Assembly: GCA_003956705.1 (NCBI GenBank)
Contig: QZCP01000590.1
Location: forward strand, 1 to 64,000
DNA from: Brevipalpus yothersi
Lineage: Eukaryota; Arthropoda; Arachnida; Trombidiformes; Tenuipalpidae
Direction of reading: 5' to 3'
DNA: 64,000 bases
Under the pieces are notes generated by a model. It was not told the DNA's origin. It saw only the letters and a list, made by a program, of their open reading frames with translations, and ran no database searches. Positions 23,901 to 36,400 of the stretch are shown here, piece by piece. The number at the start of each line of letters is the position of its first letter. The stretch's first letter is position 1. Position numbers and translations under genes: made by a program.

Positions 23901-25715
23901 GTCTCTACTTTGCCTTCAGTTAAATTTTGCCCCGCCGTTAAGTTCTAACGAAAATTCTCCTCGTTCCAGCTGATGTTTTACTTTTCTTCAAAATGTATGA
24001 TCCAAAGAACAAGTTTGTTACTTATTGCGGCCATGCTCTTCTTCCTTCCACAACAAAAACTCGGGATATAATCCCAATCCTCAATAAGAAAGCTGGTTTC
24101 CCTCCGAATACGCCACTCGATCTCTATGAGGTTTGTTTTCAATTTTGAAATTCGAAATTTTCTATCTCAAATTATTCATTCTTCCGCTTTGTTTATCCTT
24201 TCTCAGGAGGTGAAACCAAATCAGATAGAGCAAATAACAAACCTAGATCTGCCTCTAGATAGAGTTCTCGATGAGTTAATGGACGGTGATATCATCGTTT
24301 TCCAGAGATCTGACCTAAAATTAAGTCAGGAGTGTGAGCTACCTACCGTAATCGATTACTTCAAAGATCTCTATAATAGAGTAGAGGTGGTTTTCTGTGA
24401 TAAATCAATTCCAACTGATCCTGGTATTACTCTCGAATTATCCTCGAAAATGAAATATGATCAAATTGCAAATGCACTGGGAGAAAGACTGGGATGTGAC
24501 CCCTATCTTATTCAATTCTATAAGCCTCAAAAGTAGGTGGCCAAAATTTTTCTCATTGCCTTTCATTTATTGATTTTCCTCTCTGAACTTTTCGAACAAA
24601 TTTTAGTTATCGAGAAGGTGTTTCTGGTCCGTTAAAATGTAACTACGAAGGGAATCTGCAAGAAATTTTGGCAAGTTATAAACAAAGGCAACCCAAAAAA
24701 CTTTACTATCAACTGGTGAGCAATACTGTACATACTAAATTTTTTTCCCTGTCTAATCTATGACTTTCTTTCAGTTGACGATTAGAGTAAATGAGCTAGA
24801 GAACAAGAAGCCCTTCAAATGTGTTTGGATCAATAGTAAGCTGAAAGATGAGGTAAGGAGAGATGTTTGTCTCATTACATTCATCATCTCATTTAATCAT
24901 TGATTTTTACCATGCAGAAAGAGTTGTTATTGTATCCAAATAAGAATGGAATTGTTGCCGAACTTCTGACTGAGGCCAAAAAATATGTCGAGCTCAACGA
25001 AGATGGAACTGGAAAATTACGATTACTTGAAATTTCTAGCAACAAAATTGTTCAAGTGTTTTCAGACGATATTATTTTAGATTGTCTTAACCCTATGAGT
25101 AACAAAGTATACAGGATTGAGGAGATACTCAAAGATGAAATTGTCAAAGATTCAAGCGAATTTATCATTCCTGTTGCTCATTTTAGCAAAGAAATTTTTC
25201 AAACGTTTGGCACTCCGTTTTTGCTAAAGTTGAAAGATGTAAGTGTTTCATAAATGAAAATTTTAGGAAATCATAATCATCCTCTAAATTTTTCTTTAGG
25301 GAGAACCATACTCTGCTGTCAAGGAGAGAATTCAAAAGAAATTGGAGGTACCCGAGAAAGAATTCGAGAAGGTAAAAATTTCCCTATCCTATCAATCAAT
25401 TCTTTATTTAATCGGCTCTCAATTATATTCGTTTTCAGTTTAAATTTGCAATTGTTTGTGGAAAAAGTAATTATATAACAGACGACACAGAGATTGTCAA
25501 AAAAGAAGACTTCGTGATTTCTACCCCGAGTAAGTTGAAATTCTCTCGTGTTCCATTTTGTCTGCTCTTAAGCATCGTCATTAATCTTGTCTTCTCTTGT
25601 GTCAGTGATGAGTCCAACTCACCCAAAGCCCTGGCTGGGATTAGAGCATGTTAATAAAGCTCCCAAAAGATCGAGGTACAACTATCTTGAGAAAGCGATC
25701 AAAATACACAATTAA
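20903..25715 (+). CDS. USP7: Ubiquitin-specific protease 7 (15 exons, complete)
   Basis: Exons: 20903-20924, 21528-21630, 21828-22151, 22282-22657, 22721-23004, 23069-23355, 23419-23889, 23970-24130, 24207-24532, 24607-24715, 24775-24852, 24918-25238, 25300-25371, 25439-25529, 25606-25715. All junctions are in phase, giving 1,044 residues (human USP7 is 1,102). N-terminal MATH/TRAF-like domain (EATFRFKIENFS), then the USP catalytic core with the Cys box (NQGATCYMNSLLQT) and His box (HGGHYVVF), then five ubiquitin-like repeats, ending in YLEKAIKIHN as in other USP7 proteins. It is a deubiquitinase acting mostly in the nucleus. The acidic and Q-rich N-terminus of vertebrate USP7 is reduced to about a dozen residues. 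The 22 nt first exon ends at a GTATGT donor and joins in phase at 21528. An ATG at 21509 is in frame as well and is the alternative start. Confidence 0.93.
21012..21425. repeat. TG/CA, TACT and CT microsatellites in USP7 intron 1
   Basis: The first intron holds (TG)n at about 21006-21020 and 21153-21182, TTAC repeats at 21120-21140, CT tracts, and (AC)n at 21333-21356 and 21382-21400. All are low complexity with no coding potential. Confidence 0.8.
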
Positions 25716-26935
25716 GTGATGTGCAGCCTTCAACTGCCAAATTCTGCCTCTCTTCCTCAACTACGGATTGAAAGAGCCGCCAATCACTGCAGCAGATGTT
25801 AACTCCTGGAAACACTATCCTGCTGTTGAAAATGAGAAGCTCTTGATCCTGTCTCTCCCATAGCGGGTGCATAGTCGAGCCAAAATCTCAACTTCTCACT
25901 AATTTCACAATGGCCTGAGATTTGAAAGCATCTTCTTGTTCTCGGTGAAACTCATTTTTTTTAACAAGACACTTATTTCTGATTGCTCACTGACCGCATT
26001 CGTTCTCGCAAAATCGCAAAATCTGATGTCTGATTGACTCGGGGGTCGGGTTGTCTTCGTGTGAACCAAGGACTTTTATTCTCCTTTTTTCTCATGCTTT
26101 TTCCATTAAACAAAACTTCTTTCATCTTCTTCCTTTCTTGTAAAAGAGAGGCGTTCGCATGTATATTTTCGACCGACAGATTTTTCTGTCTCTTGTCATT
26201 GCACTAGAATATATGATCGATCTGTTCCCATATTTTTGGTGCCGAATCAAAACGATATATATTGATAAACGGTTCAATCTTAGAGAGATTTAAGATGCAC
26301 CTCTATTGTACTTGGTCAAATGATTTCAGTTTAAAGTGTAATTATGTTGACCGTTTATTGATAATCGTAAAGAGGAGAAAATAAAAGGTGCATCTATTCT
26401 TTCAGTGCTAATCTATTCTGTTTCATGATTCTTTTTCTTAATCTTAAATAATCTGATAATATAATATAAAATAATCTAACACTGAAATACACAAATTTCT
26501 CGAGTGCTTCATGGCGAAAACTTTGTATACAAGTCATGATGGAATCTTCGACCCCAATGATCTCTCAGAGTATCATGAAGAATATTCAAACAATGAGCTC
26601 AATTTCCCTGATACAAAGAAAATTGACTTCCAATTTTTGGAAAGATCATTGAGAAGTTCAAATACGACTTCGTTCGAGTAGATCTGATAAATTGAAATAT
26701 GGAAGATTGAATGAATCCTTACATATAAGGCTTAGGGACAGAAAAATTGTCAGCTCCTATTTTGGCATACACTACATGTACTCCCGTTATTACCTCATCC
26801 AATTGATAAAAAAAGAACCTCTTCTCTGGAATTGCTTTCGGAATTGAAATTGAAATCAGAAAACTTTTACAGATTGTTTCAAATTTTTATTATAATCAAT
26901 TTTGCTGGATGATTTGAGCATTGAATTTCTAGTAA
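25716..26935. other. USP7 3' flank with interleaved inverted repeats
   Basis: The USP7 3' UTR and intergenic DNA. Two inverted repeats interleave. The 26262-26279 segment pairs with 26347-26365 (TTGATAAACGG / CCGTTTATTGA). The 26292-26302 segment pairs with 26386-26396 (AGATGCACCT / AGGTGCATCT). Nothing else was recognised up to the stop of the minus-strand receptor. Confidence 0.45.
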
Positions 26936-28156
26936 TCAATTTTTTTTATTACTATTCACAGCAACCAGAAGCATCAGTTGCATGGAAAGCTCAACTAAGA
27001 AGAGAAGTAGAAGATATGAATTGAATGAAAATAAGTCGAGACAAGTGAAGGGTTGGATCCATCCAGAGTCTGCGATAATGTTTTGTAATTTCAATTTCAA
27101 ATGAATAGAGGAAGTTTTCAAGGCAAGATGATGAAATATTGGGCGAAGTTTCCTAAATATATTTCGCATATGATTACCCATCAATGCTTGAAGAACAATT
27201 ATCACCAAAAAAGCTCCAATGCCCCAGAATGCCATACCGAGACGCATGAAAATATTAATTGGAATGAAAAATTGTATGTAAAGATTGAATATGATCCCAA
27301 TGAAAATGAAAATATACGCTGAGCCACCCACCATCTTCCAATATTCATTTTGAATAAATATCTCGTTCCGATGGGCAAAATATTTATCAATCACATCAAT
27401 TAGAGAATGGTCGTCGAATTTTTGTTCCGATAATTTTCTTACATTCTTAAGAAATGCATCCATTTTCCACATTAGGTATACACTAATCTCAGCTTTCAAA
27501 ATCTGTCCAATAAGACAACTAGCAGTAGTGTAATAAACCACTATGAAAGCATGTATCATTTGATGAACTCCCCAAGTAAAGGTATAAGAATAAGGCATAA
27601 AAGTACTGAATGCTCCAATCTCCAAACATTCGTACAAACAACCGGACACCAACGAAACTGTGATTCCATATTTGAGATTCAGACGAACAAATTTCCTCAG
27701 TTTTGCCATCCTTGATATCTCTATGCCATGTGATTCAATTGGTATTCTTTTCCCTGTCTTCCTAGAAGTACATGATAGAACCCAGAAAAAATCAGTCCAA
27801 TCTCTTCGATTATCACTATGATACTTGTAGGAAAAGTAAGCGGAACTTGTACCAGCGAGCATAAAATTTCCAGCCATAATCCAAGCGTGGTCATGGGCAT
27901 CACCGAATGCAGCTCCGAAATCGGCCATATAATAAGCCAATCTACTATAAGCTGTACTGGATGCAAGAGCAAAACACCTTATTGCACCAATGAACCCTAG
28001 GAAGATGGACACTTTGAAAATTTGATTTCTCCTTCTTAGATCGGGATTCTTGGAATCATTGACTAAAAGACTAGGAAAAATTAGAAGCCGCACAACGTAT
28101 GTATCCATTTCTCGGATATATTTTAGACTCTGAGGAGAATAGTTTCTGAGCAGCAT
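26936..28156 (-). CDS. Gustatory-receptor-like 7TM protein 1
   Basis: An intronless 406-residue ORF from the ATG at 28156. Seven hydrophobic segments can be placed: roughly residues 45-65, 90-115, 165-190, 195-225, 290-312, 315-340 and 380-405. Paralogous to the next gene along its whole length (shared ADFG-A-G-AHD-AW, YGI/V-SLVSGCLYECL-IGAF-TFMPYSY, and a closing CLD-F-NSYLLLFFLVELSMQL-type motif). Length, topology and the C-terminal helix resemble arthropod gustatory receptors, but the canonical TYhxxxxxQF signature is not seen, so family membership is inference. If correct, it would be a ligand-gated channel subunit in chemosensory cells. Confidence 0.65.
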   Translation of the reverse strand: MLLRNYSPQSLKYIREMDTYVVRLLIFPSLLVNDSKNPDLRRRNQIFKVSIFLGFIGAIRCFALASSTAYSRLAYYMADFGAAFGDAHDHAWIMAGNFMLAGTSSAYFSYKYHSDNRRDWTDFFWVLSCTSRKTGKRIPIESHGIEISRMAKLRKFVRLNLKYGITVSLVSGCLYECLEIGAFSTFMPYSYTFTWGVHQMIHAFIVVYYTTASCLIGQILKAEISVYLMWKMDAFLKNVRKLSEQKFDDHSLIDVIDKYFAHRNEIFIQNEYWKMVGGSAYIFIFIGIIFNLYIQFFIPINIFMRLGMAFWGIGAFLVIIVLQALMGNHMRNIFRKLRPIFHHLALKTSSIHLKLKLQNIIADSGWIQPFTCLDLFSFNSYLLLLFLVELSMQLMLLVAVNSNKKN

Positions 28157-29017
28157 TACTTCATCGTAATGAATCAACAGCAAAGATGCCTATTTGAAGA
28201 GAGATGTTCTTGATTTAGATCGGAGGATGGATCAGATAGAATCAACGTCCATCTTGCTATATGACTGCTTGGAAAAGATCAAATCTCAAAACAAATAGTG
28301 TAGATCAATTGAAGCTCACAACGTATTTCGATAAACAGAACAAATTTTCTAACCAATTTGTGCACTATCTTAGGGCCAAGAAGAGATTTTTATTCTCAGT
28401 GACACGCATTATTGCATTCAAACAGAAACATGATTCTCAACCTTGTATCCATTGTGAACTCATAATCAATGACTTTAAAAAGCACAGAGTAACTTCATGT
28501 GCGATTTCATGAGATTTTACATGAAGATGCTAATAGAATATCAATCATTTTTCATTCTTCTTCGCGTGATCTTCCTATATAAAGACTTAGGCAAACAGCT
28601 CAAGTCAATGGGGAGAAATGAAAGCAAAAGATTATTCATGGGATCATCGATAACAAAGTTTGTGTTCCCAGTAAGGGAGACTGAACCAATTTAAAAATAT
28701 CGAAATTCGCTATCATTATATTCCTTATGATTTTTGAACTGAGTGATTAGGGTCGAAATGAAGAAATTTTTCATGGATTTGCATGAGCGATTGCAAAGAT
28801 TTTCCCAAAAATTAGAGTTATTCCCAGATAAACGATTCAGGTTTGATTTATCACAGAAGTGAATCGATCTTTCGTTTCTCTTTCTCCCTTGAGTACAAAA
28901 AATTCTTCAGATAGGATTTCCTCTCTGAGACTCTCAGGGCTGAGAAAGACTTTTCTTGTTGATGGTATGAAAACTACTTTGAACACCACATCTCATCTAG
29001 TTAGAATATTTGGATGT
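28157..29017. other. Interval between the two 7TM genes
   Basis: Probably the promoter and leader of the 26936 gene and the 3' flank of the 29018 gene's upstream neighbour on the minus strand. Only short chance ORFs and no repeat that I could identify. Confidence 0.5.
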
Positions 29018-30235
29018 TTATTGATTATTTCTACTCAGAGAAACTAACAGTAAAAGCTGCATTGATAGTTCAACGAGAAAAAAGAGCAGAATATAAGAGT
29101 TAAGAGGAAAAAAGTCCAGACATGTAAATGGTTGAGTCCATGTACAATCACTCATCACGCTTTCAATCTTCAATTTTGATTCAATTGAACGTGTTTTCAA
29201 GAAGATCCTTACGAATATGGGATATAGACCTCGAATCATGTTTTTCAAATGATTGGCCATGAGCGTTTGAAGAACAATAATTACTGTGAAAGCTCCACCA
29301 CCCCAGAATACAGTTCCTAGACGAATTGTCAGATCGATTGGAACAAAAAACTGCAGATAAAGGTTGAAAGTGAGTCCTATGAAGGCAAAAATATAAACAT
29401 ATCCGCCTGTGGATTTCCAATATTCATTTTGATTGAATATTTTCTTTCTCTGTACCACGTACTGATCGATGAGACTAGCAAGTAAACTCTCATCAGGATC
29501 CTCTCCGAGTGAAAATTTTTTAACCTTCTTGGTAAATAATTCCATTTTCCAGATCGAATACAGACAGATTTCTGCCTTAAGAACTTGAGTGATCAGTGTA
29601 TCCGCTGTAGTGAAGTAAACCACAATGAATCCATGAATCATCTGATTGAATCCCCAAGTGAATATGTATGAGTAAGGCATAAAAGTAGCAAATGCTCCAA
29701 TAACCAAACATTCATACAAACAACCAGATATGAGTGAAGAAACAACACCATACTTGAGAGTTAAGAATACAATTTTTCTTAATGTTTTAATTTTATCAGG
29801 TTCTATTTCTTGACATGTAACAGACTCTTGCTGATAAACACTTGAAGTATCATAGAGAGTGTGAAAAAATTCTGTCCATTTTATCCGACCGGAGGAATAG
29901 TGTTTAAAGGAAACTAAAGCGGAGCTTGTACCAGCAAGCATGTAAGTCCCACCCATTAACCAGGCATAATCATGGGCATTACCAACTGCAGAACCAAAAT
30001 CGGCTAAGTAATAGGCACGTTCACTATGAGCTGGTGTCGATGCAAGAATAAAACAAAGAGTAGCACCGATTATTCCAATAGAGATACAAACTTTGAAGGT
30101 TATTCTCCTCCATTTCAATGTGTTACTCTCTCGCTCATCAACAATAATAGTCGGAAAAATGAGTAGCAGTGCGATAAATGAATCCAATTGATGGATTAAT
30201 TGAGTTTCTTGAGAAGAAGAACTTCTAAAAAGCAT
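29018..30235 (-). CDS. Gustatory-receptor-like 7TM protein 2
   Basis: An intronless 405-residue ORF from the ATG at 30235, in tandem and same orientation with the 26936 gene. It shares the start (ML-R-S), the seven hydrophobic segments and the block LKYGVVSSLISGCLYECLVI. It differs by an intracellular-loop insertion (about residues 130-150). Most likely a recent tandem duplicate, with the same uncertainty about the exact receptor family. Confidence 0.65.
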   Translation of the reverse strand: MLFRSSSSQETQLIHQLDSFIALLLIFPTIIVDERESNTLKWRRITFKVCISIGIIGATLCFILASTPAHSERAYYLADFGSAVGNAHDYAWLMGGTYMLAGTSSALVSFKHYSSGRIKWTEFFHTLYDTSSVYQQESVTCQEIEPDKIKTLRKIVFLTLKYGVVSSLISGCLYECLVIGAFATFMPYSYIFTWGFNQMIHGFIVVYFTTADTLITQVLKAEICLYSIWKMELFTKKVKKFSLGEDPDESLLASLIDQYVVQRKKIFNQNEYWKSTGGYVYIFAFIGLTFNLYLQFFVPIDLTIRLGTVFWGGGAFTVIIVLQTLMANHLKNMIRGLYPIFVRIFLKTRSIESKLKIESVMSDCTWTQPFTCLDFFPLNSYILLFFLVELSMQLLLLVSLSRNNQ

Positions 30236-31795
30236 CAAAATTCCTGATGAACTGAAGCTGGAAAAAATTCAATAAATGAAACCACACTATTATACATCCA
30301 CAGCTTAAGGTAGGAGAAGAGATCGGAAAAACTTACTCGTTTGAACTGAGCTTCGGTGATACTTAAAATTTTGTGAAAGTTTATCTACATTCAATTTTAT
30401 TTGGTTTCATTTCTGATAGATAAATCAGTGAGAATAATTTCTCTTAGCTTTTGATCATGAAATTCATGAATGTCTTCTTTTAAAGGAGAATGATTGAGAC
30501 TATTTGAATAACCTATTGATTGGGAGCGGAATTGGATTCTTCCGTGGAGGTCATGGAATTCGAGCCCTAAGAAAGAAAAAATCGTCTTTCTTATCGATTC
30601 GATTGAGCGTAGTCTATCTCACCCACAGGAAATATACTCTTGATTTGATTCCCAGAAAATCAGTGAAGAAATTTCTCAGATTGGTCTGATAGGAAGAGAA
30701 TATCTCATGCAAAAAAAAGAAAAATATCCTCAATGACGCATGTTAAATCCTGAAGATTAAAATGAATGGAGATTTCCTGGCTAATTTGTATCATCACTAC
30801 AGCCTCTCCTTGAAAATTGCTTTTTCGCGTTACTCATGAATGCATGAAGATCAACACAATATTACCATAAGCATGTAAAATATACCCTTCACAAAGAAAA
30901 AATATGGGCTCATCGAATTTCAACTGAGTAAAATATCCCTCACAGTTCAAATCTGAAAATCTAAATCTAAAAAAAGACTGAGGAGCTTCGTTCAAAATCA
31001 GTAATGAGTGCTCCTGTAGGTAAAGTCAATGCTGAAATTGTGTTAGTTGTTTTGCTTTCAACCCAGAACCGTTCAATAAAATACGATTTTCTTGATGACC
31101 ATTACTTTCTGCCACCCATTGCCCAGCAATCAGATAGAAAATTTTCTCATCCAACAGGAGTTTTAAATTTTGTCTTCGATCAATATAAACTAATCGATAA
31201 ATTAAGGAATTCCGAATTTCAGTATGATTGCAGCTGATATTCATGATAGGTTGAGCGTAAAAAACAGCGAATGATTCATTGACAACCTTTGCGAGGAAAC
31301 ATGTTCAAACTCATGTTGGAGGTTTCACCTAATCTGTATATGTCCCCCTAAGCTGAAATTCCAGAGTGGGGGTACCAAGAAAATGAGTATAGCCCAACAG
31401 GGATAAATCCTGAATTCGAGTGAAATACGAGCTGACTCAATCTTCGATCTGGAATCTGTTTGAATCAGGATCAAATCTTCGATTATGACTGAATCATTTT
31501 GATCGAGTCCAATAATTCAAGTTTTTTGGATAACGTTTTAGTTTTGCGTCGAACTGAATCATGTCCTGGGGCTATAAATCTCAAACACACAGAAGGGGAG
31601 AGAATCTTTTCATTGCTTGAGCATTGGAATAGTCTTTGCAATATTCGAGAAATACAGTTTTGATTCGATTTTCAGTACAGAGATTGGTCTAATAGGGTAA
31701 GCGTCTCTCATATCTTTAATTGAGAAATTCTCTATAGACGTATTTTTTAATGCTTAGAATTTGTAAGAGTAATTTTTTCTAGCTCATATAGCTTG
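30236..31795. other. Interval before the LTR element
   Basis: No supported gene. Segments near 30650-30690 and 31660-31690 resemble each other (CAGATTGGTCTGATAGG versus GAGATTGGTCTAATAGG), suggesting a decayed local duplication. A TATAAAT lies at about 31571-31577 with nothing coding after it before the LTR. Confidence 0.4.
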
Positions 31796-31799
31796 CAAC

Positions 31800-32324
31800 T
31801 GTCAGCAGAATTCTGACTTCCTCGATAATAATCATGCTTCGGCCTCCACGGCCTTTTTCCCTCCTTTCATTTATTTAATCATTTATTCATTTATATATCT
31901 TTTCCCTCCGTTTGTAATCTCTCTGGTCTCGACGACCATCATTTGTCTCATGCTCAGCATCTCTCGATAGATGTCAATCATATTCGACCAATGTATGGTC
32001 TCACTTAGCTTCTCCCTCAGCCTCCACGGCTCATATAAAACCTCCCTCATCCTTTGTATCCTCACGTTTTTGTGTCTCTGATAATTAGGACCAACGTCCC
32101 CCTGTTTCCTTTAGTTTTCTACTTATAATAAACTCATTTTGTGCTAATATTAAGTTTGTGTTCGACACACTCTTTTGCCTACACCGGTCCCTTATTAGGT
32201 CCTGTGAACCTTTGGATCGTCGGTGGCCCTGATAGGTCCATAAATTCGATATTTCGAGCTTCACGCTCTGTTAGGCTTCTGGCCAGAGTCTTCAGTTTAA
32301 TCGTGTCTCGGAATTTCTCTCACA
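31800..32324 (+). repeat. 5' LTR
   Basis: 525 bp beginning TGTCAGCAG and ending CTCTCACA, with TG...CA ends. It contains a TATAAAA at about 32034-32040 and an AATAAA at about 32126-32131, so promoter and polyadenylation signals are both present. Four mini-hairpins with 5-nt loops lie at 31841, 31924, 32019 and 32256. Confidence 0.95.
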
Positions 32325-32327
32325 AAA

Positions 32328-32347
32328 TGGTGGAGATGCCGAGTAGG
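32328..32347 (+). other. Candidate primer binding site
   Basis: Three bases after the LTR end the sequence reads TGGTGGAGATGCCGAGTAGG. The leading TGG is what complements a tRNA 3' CCA. I could not assign the tRNA species with confidence. Confidence 0.5.
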
Positions 32348-33419
32348 CATTAGTTTGGTGTCGTGAAGACACAGTCTACCTCTTGAAGATTGGTGGATCA
32401 AGTGTTCTCTATTGTTTTGGGCAGTGATAAGTCCCATATTTTCTGTCTCATTGGAGGTGAGCAGAGTTTGTGTTTAAGGTTTGTGTGGTGGTGAGTGAAG
32501 CCGCCAAGGCCTTATTTTTCTGTGGTGTCGCATTTTGAACCACGGAGGTTCTCGTTAGTTTCGTCTTTTGAGCTATCGAAGTAAGAGAGATCCTAACCAG
32601 CAGAGTAAAGAGTGTAGTGTCCGCCGAGGACAGGGGTAACTATCCAGCGTAACCTGGTAGTTGAGTAGTAAAGGGTTAAGCAGGCAGTTGGCTTGGCTTG
32701 ACGCCATTTTTTGTGTGCACATTTTTCCCGCATTTTTGGCATTGTTTGCCGCCATCTTTCTCCCTCTTGTCCGAGGAGAGAAGAGAACAAAGGAAACCAG
32801 TTGTGAGCCAGTGAGCCACATTCCAGTAGGTTTAGCTCCGTGAAGGAGTTGATTTTCAAGTTGAGTGAGTTGCTCCTCACTTGAAGTGAGCACAGTTTGT
32901 GTTGTAAGTTTTGGAAGTGAAGTGAGCAGTTGTTCCACTGTTCTTGACCGAGAAACTTCACGTTTCATATTTGTCTTGGCTTAATTGTTTTAAGCAAGAA
33001 GATTTTGATTGAAAACAATTTATCCTCCACGGATATATTCATTCTTTGATTGATAATTCGATTTGATTTACCGGATTCATTCCATTAACCAAACTTTTGT
33101 TGTAAGAGAAGACACAACCACGAATCGAGACCGTCGAGGTCCAGTAGTGGACTGTCGCCTGAGTGAACGTGAATTTGCTTAAGTGGCAGCATTCATTGCT
33201 GGTCTTTGAAAGCGTGTGTGAAAGCCTTGGGCTCCACGCCCGTTTCTCTTTTCAAATTAATTCATTAACATCTTGTTGAATAGAATCATCATGTTTCTAC
33301 AACATGACAGCATTCATTGCTGGCCTTGTGTGCGTATATTTGGATTGAACATCCATTTACCCATTCGTTTGCCGCAATTTCCCTTCTCTCAGTTTGTGTT
33401 ACCATCCGAATCTAGTAGT
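32348..33419 (+). other. Retroelement 5' leader
   Basis: Nearly 1.1 kb between primer site and the likely polyprotein ATG. It holds six mini-hairpins (32500, 32537, 32618, 33021, 33129, 33229). It also holds two copies of a larger hairpin motif, CAGCATTCATTGCTGG, at 33187 and 33308. No ORF of note on the plus strand. A packaging or translation-control role is only a guess. Confidence 0.55.
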
Positions 33420-36400
33420 ATGCCAGTTCTACGCTCAGGTAGAGGTAGACCCAGCAATGCAGAGATAGCCGCTAGAAATGCAGCTGCAAGAGTAGAAAAT
33501 AATCAAGTCAATGTAGGGCTTGATGCCAATCAGAATGTAGGTGATCAGGTAGATCAGCCTCCAGTTGTTCAGAATGAACATGAAGTTCAAGTACCAGTTG
33601 CTCAGAATCAGGATAATTCTCAGCCAGGGTATGAAGAGATTGTTGAAGATCAGTCTCCATTTTTGCTCAGGAATTCTCCACATGAAGTGGTAGTTAGCAT
33701 TTTGAAAGAACACGGAATTGATGTTCCATTGCCTCATAATTTAGCGTTAGTCAAGCTACAGCAGGTAGTTGATACGTTAGGAAGTCTATTTCATTTGCCA
33801 ATAGATTTTGAAACAATCACCATCGATGAAATGAGAGTATTCTCCTCTCCACGATGGGTGCGTAATCTAAGACAAAAAGGTCTTACAGAAGATGAGTTAG
33901 TAATTTTGATTCAAGATATCGGTTTGAATACCGATGAAGATGTCTCGTTAGTTGCAGATCAGATAATTGAAAATTCGCATCTGAAAGTTAGTTCAAAAGA
34001 TAAATTTTTTGCCATGAAGGCATCCTTGTCCAGAAGAGTTCATTCTCGACAGCAAAGTAATTCAGGATCTAGTGAAAGTTCCTCAGTCCCTTCTCATCAT
34101 GAAGATGATAGGTTAGTTTCTCGAAATGTTCCGTCGAATCGTAATGTGTTAGATTCGCAGGCCGCGATGGCCGATAGAAGTGAAAGAAATGACAGGAATC
34201 ATATCGAAACTAGTGGTAGTTCCCACAGCCATTCGAATCAGAAATACAACAAGTTAGTTTATTCCATGGAGTTGAAACCTCTTAAGGATCCGTTTGCATT
34301 CATTAATGAAGCTCGTTGGAAGCTCTCATGTTCCCCTTTATCTGATGAAGAAAAAATCATAGTCTTAAAGCGTAATGCTTATGGTGATGTCAGGAATGCG
34401 ATTATTAGTGTTGATAATTTAGGAATCGGAAATTTTGAAGATTATCTGTCGAAAGTTAGAGCGATAATTTGTTCGTCTCCGAAGTTTTTTCTCTTAGAGA
34501 ATGAGATTCAGAATCTTCGGTATCATCCGAAAGATGATCCAATTGAGTTTGTTCATCAGTTGACTGAAAAACTTAAGCAGCGTTCTAATGTGGATTCGAT
34601 ATCCTCAGAGATAGTTCTTACTCATTTAAAGACCAAAATTCCGAAAGATTTGCTTAGAAAAGTCACCAAGAAAGGTGCAGGATTAGATCTTGAAACTATG
34701 CAGAATGTCATGGTTCGTTTCCATAATAATTATAAGGAAGAGCAACATTATCATCAGGTTAGAATGATGAAGAGTCATCATCCCAATCAGCAGTCTAATC
34801 AGCATCAGCATCGAGCTGCTCCAGTTCCGCAACGAATGCATCATCAAAACCAACGATATGGTCAGCCAAAACCAGTTCAACAAAGTTATCAGCGAGATAC
34901 GCGTGCGTTCTCAAATCGTTTACCATTGCAAAGAAGAGAATCTTCAATTGTGTGTTATGGATGTGGAAAATCAGATCATTATCGAACCAGTTGTCCAACT
35001 CATCCTCCTCGTCCTCTTCAGAATCCATCAAGTAAGTCTGTTCAGTCAAATCAGCAAGATTCTCGTTCTCATCATCCACCGAATAGTGATCATCCAAATC
35101 AACCGAATACGAATTGGAATAAGGACAAGCCGTCTCTTATCATTACTAGTGATCCATATTCGCCATTTTCCAAGTTTCCCTGCGTGAAGCAGTCAGCAAG
35201 TGAGTCAGCAACAGAGTTTGCCCTCATCACACGAGAAGTGCGTAAAAGAGGAAAGAGAAAGAAAGTTCCTCTCCCAGATCATTTTGAAGTTCTGAGTGAA
35301 TTCAAGTTTGATTGTGAATCAGATTCTTCTAGTGAGCAAGAAAAAGAGAAGAATATAGAAGTGAAAAAAGAATCCGTCAAGGATACCGATCTTGAAAGTT
35401 TTATAGCTCAGCCGAATAAGTATAAAACTCAGACAGAGTACGAAAGAGAAATGTCCAGAAAGTTTCGTCAAATTCATTATGTTAGTCCCAGAGTATTCCC
35501 GAAGTGCGAAGTAGTGTTATACTCAGGTAATACTGTCAAAAAGGTGAAAGCAAGTTGTGATACTTGTAGTCACATTAGCATCATAGATCATGATCTCGCT
35601 CTTAGCCTCAATTGGCCGATAAGAGGAGAACCGTTTCCACTAGTTGGAATAGAGTCCAGTGGAATAGCCACTGAAGGGTCCGTTTTTGTTCTCACAAGAA
35701 ATGGGAAATCCAAGACAGGATTCTCTCAAGAATTATTTGTACTGAAAAATTTCTCGACGAAATTGTTGTTAGGATGTCAGTTATTGTCACTTTATCAGAC
35801 CGATATTAAGCTGCGATCAACTGGACATCAAGTCCTTTGCAATTTTCCGTTTTCAGGACAATTAGATATTGAGATGAGATTATGCGATGAAGATGAACTT
35901 CAGCAACTCACCCTCATGGGTCCCAGTTCAAATCATGATTATGAAGTAGAAGAAGAAGTTATCGATGTTAGTCGAACCTTAGGTTCCGAAAAACGTAGTA
36001 TTCCTCCGAGTTCCAGTAGTAATCGAAAAGCAATTCGATGTCTCTTGACTCAATTCCTCTCAGAAGAAGAAGTTGAGCATGTTCTTGAAATGGATGAAGT
36101 AGCCTCACTCTCATGGAGAGATCTTTTCGAAAAACAAATTAGTAAAGATCTGAATGAATCAGAGAAAGTTCAGATGTTAGATTTGCTCCTTAGTAAGCAG
36201 CAAGCTTTTGCCCGAGATTCCTCAGAGTTAGGATTCGTTCCACACGAGAAATGCAACATTCGAATAGATATAGGAGATGAAATTGTTCCATACGAAAAAC
36301 CGTATCCTTGTTCAGCAGTAAAGAGATTAGCATTCTCCCAAGTTTGTTCAGAGCTCGAAGCCGCAGGCATAATAACCGAAACAACTTCACCAGGAGGTTC

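Noticed and set aside
31883..32065. ORFs of 60 and 70-89 codons inside both LTRs
   Set aside because: Identical because the LTRs are identical; no domain and overlapping promoter/polyA signals.
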